Shown in pieces: positions 44,041 through 52,859 of a stretch of DNA of 64,000 nucleotides. Each line of letters begins with the position of its first letter. Positions within the stretch are counted from its first letter, which is position 1. The notes beneath the pieces were generated by a model that saw only the letters and a list, made by a program, of their open reading frames with translations, had not been told where the DNA came from and ran no database searches. The position numbers and the translations under genes were made by a program. The stretch lies in NCBI GenBank assembly GCA_001898335.1, contig MKTS01000003.1, positions 496,001-560,000 of the forward strand, read 5' to 3'. This DNA comes from Mucilaginibacter sp. 44-25. GTDB taxonomy: Bacteria; Bacteroidota; Bacteroidia; Sphingobacteriales; Sphingobacteriaceae.

Positions 44041-44956
44041 CCTGTTATTCGTATTTGGTGCTTTAGCCGTTATATTGGCGGTGCAGGGATGCGGCCAGCC
44101 TGGCAGTGGTAACAAAAAAGCGCAACAACCCATGGATGGCTTTACTTCAGGTACGGCTCAATTCTCTGCTGATGAATCGTTTTCGCCCATTATTGATGAG
44201 GAACTATTTGTATTTAAAAGCGCTTTCCAGGATGCTAAACCGGTAATTACTTACAAACCGGAAAACGGCGTGATATCTGATCTGCTGAATGATAAAACAA
44301 GGATAATTATTACCTCCCGGTTGTTGGATACCATGGAAACGGGCGTATTAAAGCGCAGGGCGTTAACACCTGAGGTAAACAAATTTGCTACAGACGCGGT
44401 AGCCATTATTATTAACCAGGCATCTAATGATACTATAACATCTGTAAGCGAAATCAAGCAAATGCTGAATGGAAAGGCTAAAACAGATAAAAGCATTGTT
44501 TTTGACAATCCAAACTCGAGCCTGGTGAGATATTTGAAAACATTATCGGGTAATAACGAGTTAAAACAAAAAAATATTTATGCCTTGAGCTCTAATAAGG
44601 AGGTGATCAAATACGTAAGTACACACCCCAATGCTATGGGCATTACCGGCTTCAGCTGGCTAAACGACCCGGATAAGGACTATGCGGAGGCTGTTGAAAA
44701 GGTTAAAATTGTAGGCGTTAAGGACGAGAATAGTAAAACCGCCCCTAATGAATACTTTAAACCATCGCAAACAACACTTGTCCAACATACGTATCCGCTA
44801 AGCCGGTCGTTATATATTATCGATTGTACAGGCCGTAAAGGTTTGGGAGCCGGGTTCGCTTCATTTTTGGCAAGCGAGCGCGGGCAGCGTATCATACTTA
44901 AATCGGGCTTATTGCCTGAGGTGATCCCGCAAAGGGAAATTAATATTGTACACTAA
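44030..44956 (+). CDS. PstS-like phosphate-binding lipoprotein
   Basis: A 308-residue lipoprotein (lipobox AVQGC, Cys21) with a PstS-type substrate-binding fold (GTAQFSADESFSPIIDEEL at the start, ASFLASERGQRIILKSGLLP at the end). A genuine Pst system needs PstCAB, none of which is here. It starts inside the previous gene (11-base overlap) and is 25 bases before the TPR gene. It is part of the TonB operon, so a role in a TonB-linked process is inferred rather than an ABC import. Confidence 0.88.
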   Translation: MRGNLLFVFGALAVILAVQGCGQPGSGNKKAQQPMDGFTSGTAQFSADESFSPIIDEELFVFKSAFQDAKPVITYKPENGVISDLLNDKTRIIITSRLLDTMETGVLKRRALTPEVNKFATDAVAIIINQASNDTITSVSEIKQMLNGKAKTDKSIVFDNPNSSLVRYLKTLSGNNELKQKNIYALSSNKEVIKYVSTHPNAMGITGFSWLNDPDKDYAEAVEKVKIVGVKDENSKTAPNEYFKPSQTTLVQHTYPLSRSLYIIDCTGRKGLGAGFASFLASERGQRIILKSGLLPEVIPQREINIVH

Positions 44957-44981
44957 CTATACATTCATATAATAAACTAAG

Positions 44982-46691
44982 ATGAAAATGATCAGTAAAA
45001 TAAGTAAGCTCGTACTGGCGCTGAGTGTTGTGGGGTCGTCGGCTTTTGCACAAAGTTTAGCTGATGCTAAAAAAGCGATTGACGCGGAGCAGTATCAGAA
45101 GGCAAAATCGATGCTGAAGAATTTGACCGTTACCCAGTCTAATAAAGATGAGAACTATTTTTATTACGGATGGGTATATATACTGCAGGATTACCCTGAT
45201 TCGGCTAAAGCGATTTTTCAAAAAGGTATAGCCGTGAACCCTAAGTCGGCTTTAAACTACGCCGGTTTAGGTGCTGTTGCCTTTGTTGATAAAGACAGGA
45301 ATACCGCTACTACCAATTTTAACCAGGCTGTTGCCCTGGCAGGTAAAGACAGCAAACCTTATTTATATGTAGGCCGTTCTTACCTTTTAAATGATGTAGA
45401 AGGTAAAGTACCCGCGGCTGACGCTAATGCGGCTATCGCTATCTTAAATAAAGGTAAAGCTGTAAACCCTAAAGATGCTGAGATATTATTAGCATTAGGT
45501 GATGCCTACCGTACACAATTAAAAAATACTGACGCTTTAGGCAGCTATCAGGCCGCTTTGGATATTGATCCTAAGCTGGCTCATGCTAAAGTGGCAACCG
45601 GTGTTATATGGAAGTACGCTAATAACTTTGAGGCTTCTGAAAATGAATATAAAGCCGCTTTAGCGATTGACCCGAACTATGGTCCGGCTTACCGTGAGTG
45701 GGCGGAAACTGACGTTCGTTGGGCCTTTAACGACCCAAGGATGGCATCAGCTAAAATTAAAGAAGCGACAGACCAGTATAAAAAATACTTGTCGTTAACA
45801 GACCTTTCTTTGGATTCGCGCTTACGTTATGCCGACTTCTTACTGTTATCAGGTGATTACAAAACTCTGCAAACAGAAGCCGCTGCTTTGTCAAAAGATG
45901 CAGCTAATAACCTGAAAGTATACCGTTACCTGGCTTATGCCGCATATGAAAATAAGGACTATGCTGCAGGTTTACAGGCCATGAATACCTGGATCACCAA
46001 GGCTGATCCTAAACGTATCATTCCTCGTGACTACCTGTACCTGGGCCGTTTACAGATCGCTTCAAAACAGGATTCATTAGGTATTGCGTCATTGCGTAAA
46101 GCCGCTACGTTAGATACGACCCAGGCTGACGTATACTCTGAAATTGGTAAAACACTGTTTGGCCAGAAGAAATATCTGGAGGCAGCACAGGCTTATGGTA
46201 CTTATACTCAAAAAAGCCGTAACGCCAAGTTGTTAGATCACTTTTACGAAGGTTTGAGCTACTACTACGGTTTCCAGGATCAGTATTTCTCTAAAGATAA
46301 AAGTGTAAAAGCTGATACATCTTTACTGGCAAAAGCAGATTCGGCATTTAGCTATGTAGCACAAAAAAGTCCTACCACAGCCGATTCTTACTTATTCCGC
46401 GCTCGCGTAAACGATTACCGTGAAAAAGACCGAAATAATATTGTGGGTTATGCCAAACCGTATTACGAGAAATTTATAGAGGTATCACTGGCAAAAGGTG
46501 CTCCTTCTGACAAGGTTAAAAAAGACCTGGCGGAAGCTTATGTATACTTAGGCACTTATGCGGAGTTTAAAGAAAAAGACACCGCGAAAGCTACCGACTA
46601 CTTCACCAAAGCAAGAGATATGGACCCTACTAATAAGCAAGTAGTATCCTTCTTTGCTAAAAAAGGTGGTGCAGGCGCCCGAGGTAAATAA
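44982..46691 (+). CDS. secreted TPR-repeat protein
   Basis: A 569-residue exported protein (signal LVLALSVVGSSAFAQ, about 1-24) made of tetratricopeptide repeats (for example ALNYAGLGAVAFVDKDRNTA, AEILLALGDAYRTQLKNTDA, then AHAKVATGVIWKYANNFEAS). TPRs mediate protein-protein contacts. It closes the TonB-PstS operon, so it may scaffold the periplasmic side of the complex. Codon choice is unusually uniform (many GCT, GGT), implying high expression. A terminator follows at 46716. Confidence 0.9.
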   Translation: MKMISKISKLVLALSVVGSSAFAQSLADAKKAIDAEQYQKAKSMLKNLTVTQSNKDENYFYYGWVYILQDYPDSAKAIFQKGIAVNPKSALNYAGLGAVAFVDKDRNTATTNFNQAVALAGKDSKPYLYVGRSYLLNDVEGKVPAADANAAIAILNKGKAVNPKDAEILLALGDAYRTQLKNTDALGSYQAALDIDPKLAHAKVATGVIWKYANNFEASENEYKAALAIDPNYGPAYREWAETDVRWAFNDPRMASAKIKEATDQYKKYLSLTDLSLDSRLRYADFLLLSGDYKTLQTEAAALSKDAANNLKVYRYLAYAAYENKDYAAGLQAMNTWITKADPKRIIPRDYLYLGRLQIASKQDSLGIASLRKAATLDTTQADVYSEIGKTLFGQKKYLEAAQAYGTYTQKSRNAKLLDHFYEGLSYYYGFQDQYFSKDKSVKADTSLLAKADSAFSYVAQKSPTTADSYLFRARVNDYREKDRNNIVGYAKPYYEKFIEVSLAKGAPSDKVKKDLAEAYVYLGTYAEFKEKDTAKATDYFTKARDMDPTNKQVVSFFAKKGGAGARGK

Positions 46692-46715
46692 AGCTTAATT
46701 TCAATTAATTATATG

Positions 46716-46742
46716 CAAAGCCCCTCTAAAAAAGGGGCTTTG
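46716..46742 (+). terminator. terminator of the TonB locus
   Basis: Perfect 10-bp stem CAAAGCCCCT (46716-46725) with complement 46733-46742 around CTAAAAA, followed by TTATTG. It separates the TonB locus from nuoA. Its 3-prime arm overlaps the TTTG -33 box of the nuoA promoter. Confidence 0.85.
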
Positions 46743-46768
46743 TTATTGTAAGTGCATTTGTATATTTG
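46739..46768 (+). promoter_or_regulatory. promoter of nuoA
   Basis: TTTG (46739-46742) and TATATTTG (46761-46768) with an 18-base spacer match the Bacteroidota -33/-7 consensus (TTTG / TAnnTTTG). The box is 4 bases before the nuoA ATG, so the leader is very short or the transcript nearly leaderless. Confidence 0.65.
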
Positions 46769-46772
46769 CAGC

Positions 46773-47144
46773 ATGGAAACACAAAGTTTACCCATTAATT
46801 ACCTGCCCATCATCTTCCAGATGCTGGTAGCCATTGGCTTTGTGGTTACAACCATGTTTGTAACCCACAAAATTGGCCCTAAGCGTAAAACAAAAGATAA
46901 ACTTACCCCATTTGAATCGGGTATCGAGGTGGTAGGTAACGCCCGCACGCCGGCGTCTATCAAATACTTCCTGGTGGCTATCCTGTTTGTGTTGTTTGAT
47001 GTGGAAGTAATTTTTATGTACCCATGGGCCGTAAACTTTAAGGATATGGGTAAAACCGGGATGATAGAGATGTTCATCTTTATGGCCACACTGCTCGCCG
47101 GCTTTATTTACGTAATCAAAAAGAAAGCGCTCGACTGGGATTAG
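46773..47144 (+). CDS. nuoA: NADH:quinone oxidoreductase subunit A
   Basis: A 123-residue membrane subunit with three helices (about 10-31, 60-80 and 90-110). Conserved segments are FESGIEVVGNAR, KYFLVAILFVLFDVEVIFMY and the end ALDW. It sits at the junction of the membrane and peripheral arms. I start at ATG 46773; the in-frame GTG at 46752 lies inside the promoter. First gene of the nuo locus, 111 bases before nuoB. Confidence 0.95.
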   Translation: METQSLPINYLPIIFQMLVAIGFVVTTMFVTHKIGPKRKTKDKLTPFESGIEVVGNARTPASIKYFLVAILFVLFDVEVIFMYPWAVNFKDMGKTGMIEMFIFMATLLAGFIYVIKKKALDWD

Positions 47145-47187
47145 TTTAGACTGATTCTAAATATATTGCGTGGACGGCCACAGTGTA

Positions 47188-47216
47188 TTTGTTACAGCAC
47201 ATTTGTTGTAAATTTG
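47188..47216 (+). promoter_or_regulatory. possible internal promoter before nuoB
   Basis: TTTG (47188-47191) and TAAATTTG (47209-47216), 17 bases apart, lie in the unusually long 111-base nuoA-nuoB gap. This would let nuoB onward be transcribed separately. Confidence 0.5.
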
Positions 47217-47255
47217 TCTTGTCAGTTTAGCTGATATTAATTTCATTACAAAATA

Positions 47256-47798
47256 ATGAGTGATATACAAATAGTTGATGTCCCTGCGGGAGTTGAAGGA
47301 TCGGGGTTTTTCGCTACTTCTCTTGATAAGGCGATAGGTTTGGCTCGCGCCAACTCACTATGGCCGCTTCCATTTGCTACATCATGCTGTGGTATTGAGT
47401 TTATGGCTACCATGGGCTCGCATTATGACCTTTCGCGTTTTGGTGCTGAGCGTTTGAGCTTTTCGCCACGCCAGGCCGACCTGCTGATGGTAATGGGTAC
47501 GATCTCTAAAAAGATGGCCCCTGTGCTTCGCCAGGTGTACCTGCAAATGGCCGAACCCCGCTGGGTAATGGCTGTAGGCGCTTGCGCATCAAGTGGTGGT
47601 ATATTTGATACTTATTCGGTTTTACAGGGCATTGATGAGGTAATACCCGTTGATGTTTATGTACCCGGTTGCCCACCACGCCCCGAAGCGATTATAGATG
47701 GCTTTATGGGTATACAACAATTGGTAAAAACAGAATCGTTACGCCGCCGTAACGAACCTAAATACCAGGAATTACTGGCTAAATACGGAATACAATAA
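47256..47798 (+). CDS. nuoB: NADH:quinone oxidoreductase subunit B
   Basis: A 180-residue peripheral-arm protein carrying cluster N2 next to the quinone site. Ligands are Cys44 and Cys45 (TSCCGIEFM), Cys110 (GACASSGG) and Cys139 ([10 protein letters not shown]). Length is normal. The stop overlaps the nuoC start by one base (TAATG). Confidence 0.97.
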   Translation: MSDIQIVDVPAGVEGSGFFATSLDKAIGLARANSLWPLPFATSCCGIEFMATMGSHYDLSRFGAERLSFSPRQADLLMVMGTISKKMAPVLRQVYLQMAEPRWVMAVGACASSGGIFDTYSVLQGIDEVIPVDVYVPGCPPRPEAIIDGFMGIQQLVKTESLRRRNEPKYQELLAKYGIQ

Positions 47799-48301
47799 TG
47801 GGTAAGATAACTAACGAGGAACTTTTAAGAAGGCTCGATGAAAAATTTGGCGGTACGGTGGTACAAACCGGCGCCGATTTTGGTTTACTTACCGTTGAAA
47901 CCAGTGTTGATGCCATTATTGATGTTTTGAGCTTCCTGAAAAATGATGAAGCACTAAATTTTATCTTTTTAACAGATATTACCGCTATACATTATCCGGA
48001 AAGTGAAAAACCTATCGGCGTGATCTATCACCTGCATAGCCTCACTACCAACACCCGTATCCGCGTTAAAGTTTTTATGCCGCTGGAAAACGTGCATATC
48101 CCTACTGCTACAACCCTTTGGGATGGAGCCAACTGGATGGAGCGTGAAACCTACGACTTTTTCGGGGTGATATTTGACGGGCACCCGGATCTTCGCCGCA
48201 TACTGAATGTGGATGACATGACCGTATTCCCGATGCGCCGCGAGTACCCGCTGGAAGACCCTAACCGCGTTGATAAAAAAGACTACTTTTTCGGAAGATA
48301 A
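47798..48301 (+). CDS. nuoC: NADH:quinone oxidoreductase subunit C
   Basis: A 167-residue separate NuoC, not fused to NuoD as in E. coli. The conserved end has YDFFGVIFDGHPDLRRI and RREYPLEDPNR. It helps form the connection between NuoB/D and the rest of the peripheral arm. nuoD follows after 3 bases. Confidence 0.95.
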   Translation: MGKITNEELLRRLDEKFGGTVVQTGADFGLLTVETSVDAIIDVLSFLKNDEALNFIFLTDITAIHYPESEKPIGVIYHLHSLTTNTRIRVKVFMPLENVHIPTATTLWDGANWMERETYDFFGVIFDGHPDLRRILNVDDMTVFPMRREYPLEDPNRVDKKDYFFGR

Positions 48302-48304
48302 CAT

Positions 48305-49516
48305 ATGCAGAACCATCCCGTATATACAGATACCGATCCGCAGAGTGAATACTCTACGCTAAACTTGGGCCCAACCCACCCTGCAACCCATGGTGTGTTC
48401 CAGAACGTTTTGCAATTGGATGGCGAGCGTATTGTGAGCGGTGTATCAACCATAGGTTACATACACCGTGCATTTGAAAAAATTGCCGAGCATCGGCCGT
48501 TTTATCAGATAACACCGCTTACCGACCGTTTAAACTATTGTTCATCGCCCATTAATAATATGGGCTGGCACATGACGGTTGAAAAGCTTTTAAATATCAC
48601 TACCCCCAAGCGTGTTGACTACATGCGCATTATTATTATGGAACTGGCACGTATTGCCGACCATATTATTTGTAACGGGGTATTGGGTGTAGATACGGGC
48701 GCTTTCACCGGCTTCCTGTACATGATGGAGTATCGCGAAGAGATCTACGAAATTTATGAGGAGATCTGCGGCTCACGTTTAACCACCAACATTGGCCGTA
48801 TAGGCGGTTTCGAACGCAATTTTAACCAGATCGCTTTTGACAAGGTCAGGAACTTTGTAAAGAAATTCCCGCCTGTACTAAAAGAGTTTGAAGCGTTGTT
48901 TAACCGTAACCGCATATTTGTTGACCGTACAAGAGGTGTAGCCCCTGTTAGTGCCGAAACCGCTTTGAGCTACAGCTGGAGCGGTCCGTTACTACGTGCC
49001 GCCGGTGTAGATTATGACGTACGCGCTATGGAGCCGTATTCATCATATGAAGAGTTTGACTTTGAGGTGCCTGTAGGCGATAATGGCGACGTTTACAGCC
49101 GTTTCCTGGTGCGTAACGAGGAAATGTGGCAAAGCCTTCGCTTAATTGAGCAGGCACTTAATAAAATTGAAAAAGAGCCTTCGGATATTTTCCATGCCGA
49201 TGTGCCCGAATTTTACCTGCCTCCAAAAGAGGAAGTGTACAATAACATGGAAGCATTGATCTATCACTTTAAAATAGTGATGGGCGAGGTAGATACCCCT
49301 CGTGCTGAAGTGTACCACGCTGTTGAGGCCACAAACGGCGAATTAGGTTTTTACCTGGTTAATGATGGTGGCCGTTCGCCTTATCGTTTGCATTTCCGCA
49401 GGCCAAGCTTCATCAATTACCAGATGTATGCGCCAATGAGCCGTGGCATGCTGCTGTCTGACGCGATTATTAACATGAGTAGCTTAAACATTATAGCGGG
49501 AGAATTAGATGCTTAG
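48305..49516 (+). CDS. nuoD: NADH:quinone oxidoreductase subunit D
   Basis: A 403-residue 49-kDa-type subunit forming the quinone cavity with NuoB. HPATHG near residue 26 and the conserved GWHMTVEKLL region are visible. It lacks metal ligands, as usual. The reading frame overlaps nuoE by 8 bases, implying translational coupling. Confidence 0.96.
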   Translation: MQNHPVYTDTDPQSEYSTLNLGPTHPATHGVFQNVLQLDGERIVSGVSTIGYIHRAFEKIAEHRPFYQITPLTDRLNYCSSPINNMGWHMTVEKLLNITTPKRVDYMRIIIMELARIADHIICNGVLGVDTGAFTGFLYMMEYREEIYEIYEEICGSRLTTNIGRIGGFERNFNQIAFDKVRNFVKKFPPVLKEFEALFNRNRIFVDRTRGVAPVSAETALSYSWSGPLLRAAGVDYDVRAMEPYSSYEEFDFEVPVGDNGDVYSRFLVRNEEMWQSLRLIEQALNKIEKEPSDIFHADVPEFYLPPKEEVYNNMEALIYHFKIVMGEVDTPRAEVYHAVEATNGELGFYLVNDGGRSPYRLHFRRPSFINYQMYAPMSRGMLLSDAIINMSSLNIIAGELDA

Positions 49517-50033
49517 TGTACAAAACACCGATGCACCGGTAACCTTTACGCCGGAGCTGCTGGGCAAATTTGCCGAAATTGTTGCCCGTTATCCTGAAGG
49601 TAAACAGAAATCGGCGTTATTGCCTATTCTGCACCTGGTGCAGGCCGAGTTTGGCTGGGTTAGCGCGCCGGCTATGGATAAGGTTGCCGAATACCTGAAT
49701 ATACAACCTATTGAGGTTTATGAGGTAGCTACCTTTTATACCATGTATTTTTTAAAGCCGCAAGGCAAATACATGTTAGAGGTTTGCCGTACAGGCCCTT
49801 GTGAAATTGTTGGTGCTACACCAATAATGGAACACATTGAAAAAACGCTTGGCGTTAAAGAAGGCGATGTTACTCCCGATGGCTTGTTTAGCTGGAGAGG
49901 TGTAGAGTGCCTTGCCGCTTGCGGTTACGGCCCGGTATTGCAAATTGGCCCTGAATATACTTTCTATGAAAATTTAACAACCGAGTCGGTTGATAAACTG
50001 ATAAGTGATTTAAAAGGAAAGGCGAACAATTAA
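49509..50033 (+). CDS. nuoE: NADH:quinone oxidoreductase subunit E
   Basis: A 174-residue 24-kDa-type thioredoxin-like subunit holding the [2Fe-2S] cluster N1a: Cys93 and Cys98 (CRTGPC), Cys134 and Cys138 (CLAACGYGP). The N-terminal helical part ends in YEVATFYTMYFL. One base separates it from nuoF. Confidence 0.96.
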   Translation: MLSVQNTDAPVTFTPELLGKFAEIVARYPEGKQKSALLPILHLVQAEFGWVSAPAMDKVAEYLNIQPIEVYEVATFYTMYFLKPQGKYMLEVCRTGPCEIVGATPIMEHIEKTLGVKEGDVTPDGLFSWRGVECLAACGYGPVLQIGPEYTFYENLTTESVDKLISDLKGKANN

Positions 50034-50034
50034 A

Positions 50035-51399
50035 ATGGGACGCAAACTTTTACTTGAACATATAAATGTACCCGGCATTAATACCTTTGATGTATACCGT
50101 TCAAAAGGCGGCTATGCATCGGTAGAAAAGGCCCTTAAAACCCTTTCGCCCGATGATGTGGTGGAAGAGGTAAAAAAGTCGGGCTTGCGCGGCCGTGGTG
50201 GTGCGGGTTTCCCTACCGGGATGAAATGGAGCTTTTTGGCTAAGCCGGAAGGCGTACCACGTTACCTGGTTTGCAATGGCGACGAGTCTGAACCCGGTAC
50301 TTTCAAAGACCGTTATTTAATGACCCACATCCCTCACTTATTGATTGAGGGGATGATCGTAGCCAGCTACGCTTTAGGTGCGAATACGTCATACATCTAC
50401 CTGCGAGGTGAGATGATGCCGCAGATCCGGATCCTGGAAAGGGCTATCGCCGAGGCTAAGAACGCGGGCTTTTTGGGCAACAACATTTTAGGCACCGGTT
50501 ACGATCTGGAGCTGTATGTACAGCCGGGCGGCGGTGCTTACATCTGTGGTGAGGAAACCGCCTTATTAGAATCATTGGAAGGTAAACGTGGTAACCCACG
50601 TATTAAGCCACCATTCCCCGCTATTGCCGGTTTGTATGGTTGCCCAACAGTGGTAAACAACGTGGAATCTATCGCGGCTGTAGTGCCAATCATCAACCAC
50701 GGTGGCGATGAATACGCAAAAATAGGCATCGGTCGTAGTACAGGTACCAAGCTCATTTCTGCTGGTGGTAACTTAAAGCGCCCGGGTGTTTACGAGATAG
50801 AATTAGGTGTTACTGTTGAGGATTTTATCTACGGCGATGATTATTGCCAGGGTATTGCCAACGGCAAACGCTTAAAGGCAGTTGTTGCTGGTGGTTCATC
50901 AGTACCTATTTTGCCTGCTAACCTTATCTTGAAGACCATTAATAACGAAGCCCGTTTAATGACTTACGAGTCGTTATCTGATGGCGGGTTTGCAACCGGT
51001 ACCATGTTAGGTTCGGGTGGTTTTATCGCTTATGACGAAGACCAGTGTATTGTTCGCAACACCTGGAACTTCGCCCGTTTCTATCACCATGAAAGCTGTG
51101 GCCAGTGTTCGCCATGCCGTGAGGGTACAGGATGGATGGAGAAAGTATTGCATCGCCTGGAATTTGGCCACGGTAAAATGAGTGACATGGACCTGCTGGT
51201 TGATGTAAGCAAAAAAATAGAAGGTAATACGATTTGTCCGCTGGGTGACGCGGCAGCATGGCCTGTAGCCAGTGCCATACGCCACTTTAGGGACGAGTTT
51301 GAATGGCATGTAACTAATCCATCGGTTGCTATAACAAGCAACTACGGTTTAGCGCATTACGCGGATCCGCTACCGGTATTGGAGAAAGCGGAAGCGTAA
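50035..51399 (+). CDS. nuoF: NADH:quinone oxidoreductase subunit F
   Basis: A 454-residue 51-kDa-type subunit binding NADH and FMN. The [18 protein letters not shown] motif (50-67) shapes the FMN/NADH site. Cluster N3 ligands are Cys355, 358 and 361 (ESCGQCSPC) plus Cys401 (NTICPLGD). Length is normal. It is followed not by nuoG but by the S23 cassette, whose left repeat starts 11 bases after its stop. Confidence 0.97.
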   Translation: MGRKLLLEHINVPGINTFDVYRSKGGYASVEKALKTLSPDDVVEEVKKSGLRGRGGAGFPTGMKWSFLAKPEGVPRYLVCNGDESEPGTFKDRYLMTHIPHLLIEGMIVASYALGANTSYIYLRGEMMPQIRILERAIAEAKNAGFLGNNILGTGYDLELYVQPGGGAYICGEETALLESLEGKRGNPRIKPPFPAIAGLYGCPTVVNNVESIAAVVPIINHGGDEYAKIGIGRSTGTKLISAGGNLKRPGVYEIELGVTVEDFIYGDDYCQGIANGKRLKAVVAGGSSVPILPANLILKTINNEARLMTYESLSDGGFATGTMLGSGGFIAYDEDQCIVRNTWNFARFYHHESCGQCSPCREGTGWMEKVLHRLEFGHGKMSDMDLLVDVSKKIEGNTICPLGDAAAWPVASAIRHFRDEFEWHVTNPSVAITSNYGLAHYADPLPVLEKAEA

Positions 51400-51409
51400 T
51401 TGTAAGTAA

Positions 51410-51857
51410 AAATTCAAAAGTAAAAATTCAAAACAGGAAAGCAACTTGAGCGAAAAGCCGTATGACATCAAACAGCGATGTTACCAGTTCTCAAAAGAGA
51501 TCGTGCTTTTTATCTCAAATGCCAGATATGACAGAATTTACTTTTCAGTATTTGACCAGTTACTAAGAAGCGGTACCTCAATTGGTGCCAATATAATTGA
51601 AGCGAAATCTGGTAGTTCGACGAAAGATTTTAGGAACTTTTATAACATAGCTCTTAATTCGGCGAACGAAACAAAGTACTGGATATGTTTGATAAGGGAC
51701 ACGATCTTATTAGACGAGAAGCAGAAGCTAAACAAGTTGTTGAACGAAGCTGATGAGATTTCAAAGATCATCGCTTCGATAATCATCAACCTTAAGTAAT
51801 AAAGGAATTATAAAAAGGATAAGAGTTTTTGACTTTTGACTTTTTAATTTTGAATTT
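51410..51857 (+). mobile_element. S23 cassette with 24-bp terminal inverted repeats
   Basis: The 448-bp element has ends 51410-51433 and 51834-51857 that are inverted repeats matching at 22 of 24 bases (AAATTCAAAAGTAAAAATTC and the equivalent right end read on the minus strand). The left end is also inside two exact tandem copies of AGTAAAAATTCAAA (51405-51432). Between the ends lies one gene, the four-helix-bundle protein. The element begins 11 bases after the nuoF stop and ends 3 bases before the nuoG start, so both neighbours are left whole. There is no transposase. Similar S23 genes occur inside 23S rRNA intervening sequences, which also fold back on themselves. Confidence 0.72.
51446..51799 (+). 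CDS. four-helix-bundle (S23/IVP) protein
   Basis: A 117-residue all-helical protein of the S23/four-helix-bundle group (family of 23S rRNA intervening-sequence proteins, related in fold to Avd of diversity-generating retroelements). The hallmark segment QLLRSGTSIGANIIEAKSGS is present, followed by FRNFYNIALNSANETKYWI. Start codon is TTG at 51446, with a purine-rich AGGAAAGC just upstream; no nearer in-frame ATG exists. It is rich in Lys and Arg, suiting nucleic-acid binding, but the function of the family is unknown. It is placed between nuoF and nuoG, bracketed by inverted repeats, and is not part of complex I. Confidence 0.88.
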   Translation: MSEKPYDIKQRCYQFSKEIVLFISNARYDRIYFSVFDQLLRSGTSIGANIIEAKSGSSTKDFRNFYNIALNSANETKYWICLIRDTILLDEKQKLNKLLNEADEISKIIASIIINLK

Positions 51858-51860
51858 CAA

Positions 51861-52859
51861 ATGAAGGTTACAATTGATAACATATCAATAGAAGTAGAAG
51901 CCGGGACCACCATCCTTAATGCCGCAAGGATGATAGGTGGTGACATTGTTCCGCCTGCTATGTGCTATTACTCAAAACTGCAGGGTAGTGGCGGTAAATG
52001 CCGTACCTGTTTGGTAAAAGTAAGCCAGGGTTCAGAGAAAGACCCTCGCCCAATGCCTAAGCTGGTGGCCAGCTGCCGTACTACCGTTATGGATGGTATG
52101 GTGGTGCAAAATATTACTTCGCCTGAGGTAATTGAGGCACGTAAAGGCGTTGTGGAGATGCTTTTGATCAACCATCCGCTGGATTGCCCTGTGTGCGACC
52201 AGGCCGGCGAATGCCACCTGCAAGACTTGGGCTATGAGCACGGTGCCGCGAAGACACGTTACGAGTTTGACCGCCGCACATTTGATAAGATTGACATTGG
52301 CGATAAGATACAGCTGCACATGACACGTTGTATACTTTGCTACCGTTGTGTTTTCACTGCCGATCAGATAACCGATCACCGTATACATGGTATCTTAAAC
52401 CGTGGTGATCATTCAGAAATATCAACCTACATCCAAAAAGCCGTTGATAACGACTTTAGCGGTAACGTGATAGACGTTTGCCCGGTAGGTGCGTTAACCG
52501 ACAAAACTTTCCGCTTTAAAAACCGTGTTTGGTTCACCAAGCCGGTTGAAGCACACCGCGATTGCGAGACAGAAGGTTGCTGCGGTAAAGTTACCCTTTG
52601 GTATAAAGGTGAGGATGTTATCCGCGTAACCGGCCGCAAAGACGAGTACGGCGAGGTGGAAGAATTTATCTGCAACACCTGCCGCTTTGATAAAAAGAAA
52701 ACTGCTGATTGGGTAATTGAAGGCCCGCGCAAGGTTTCAAACAAATCGGTTATCAGCGCTAACCACTACGAAACACTTAAACCGCTTCCGGTTGTTAAAG
52801 CCAACCCGCTGTTGCAGGAAGCAAATAAAGAACAATTTGAAAGGGAGACACGCCTGTAA
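51861..52859 (+). CDS. nuoG: NADH:quinone oxidoreductase subunit G, short form
   Basis: A 332-residue NuoG, against about 700-900 in E. coli or Thermus. It keeps the electron-transfer part: [2Fe-2S] ligands Cys35, 47, 50, 72; N5-type His105, Cys109, 112, 118; N4-type Cys157, 160, 163, 207. A further Cys set (235, 240, 241, 271, 274) begins the molybdopterin-oxidoreductase-like Fe-S region, after which the protein stops. The large C-terminal pseudo-molybdopterin domain is absent. Short NuoG is probably usual for this group and is not a break. The stop overlaps the nuoH start by one base. The inserted S23 cassette ends 3 bases before its ATG. Confidence 0.94.
   Translation: MKVTIDNISIEVEAGTTILNAARMIGGDIVPPAMCYYSKLQGSGGKCRTCLVKVSQGSEKDPRPMPKLVASCRTTVMDGMVVQNITSPEVIEARKGVVEMLLINHPLDCPVCDQAGECHLQDLGYEHGAAKTRYEFDRRTFDKIDIGDKIQLHMTRCILCYRCVFTADQITDHRIHGILNRGDHSEISTYIQKAVDNDFSGNVIDVCPVGALTDKTFRFKNRVWFTKPVEAHRDCETEGCCGKVTLWYKGEDVIRVTGRKDEYGEVEEFICNTCRFDKKKTADWVIEGPRKVSNKSVISANHYETLKPLPVVKANPLLQEANKEQFERETRL

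Noticed and set aside
44030..44956. Pst phosphate transporter locus
   Set aside because: No PstC, PstA, PstB or PhoU gene is nearby, so only a binding-protein fold is supported.
46752..46772. Upstream GTG start for nuoA
   Set aside because: It lies inside the -33/-7 promoter region; the ATG at 46773 starts the conserved sequence.
51405..51432. CRISPR-like tandem repeat
   Set aside because: Only two direct 14-base copies with no spacers; they belong to the end of the S23 cassette.
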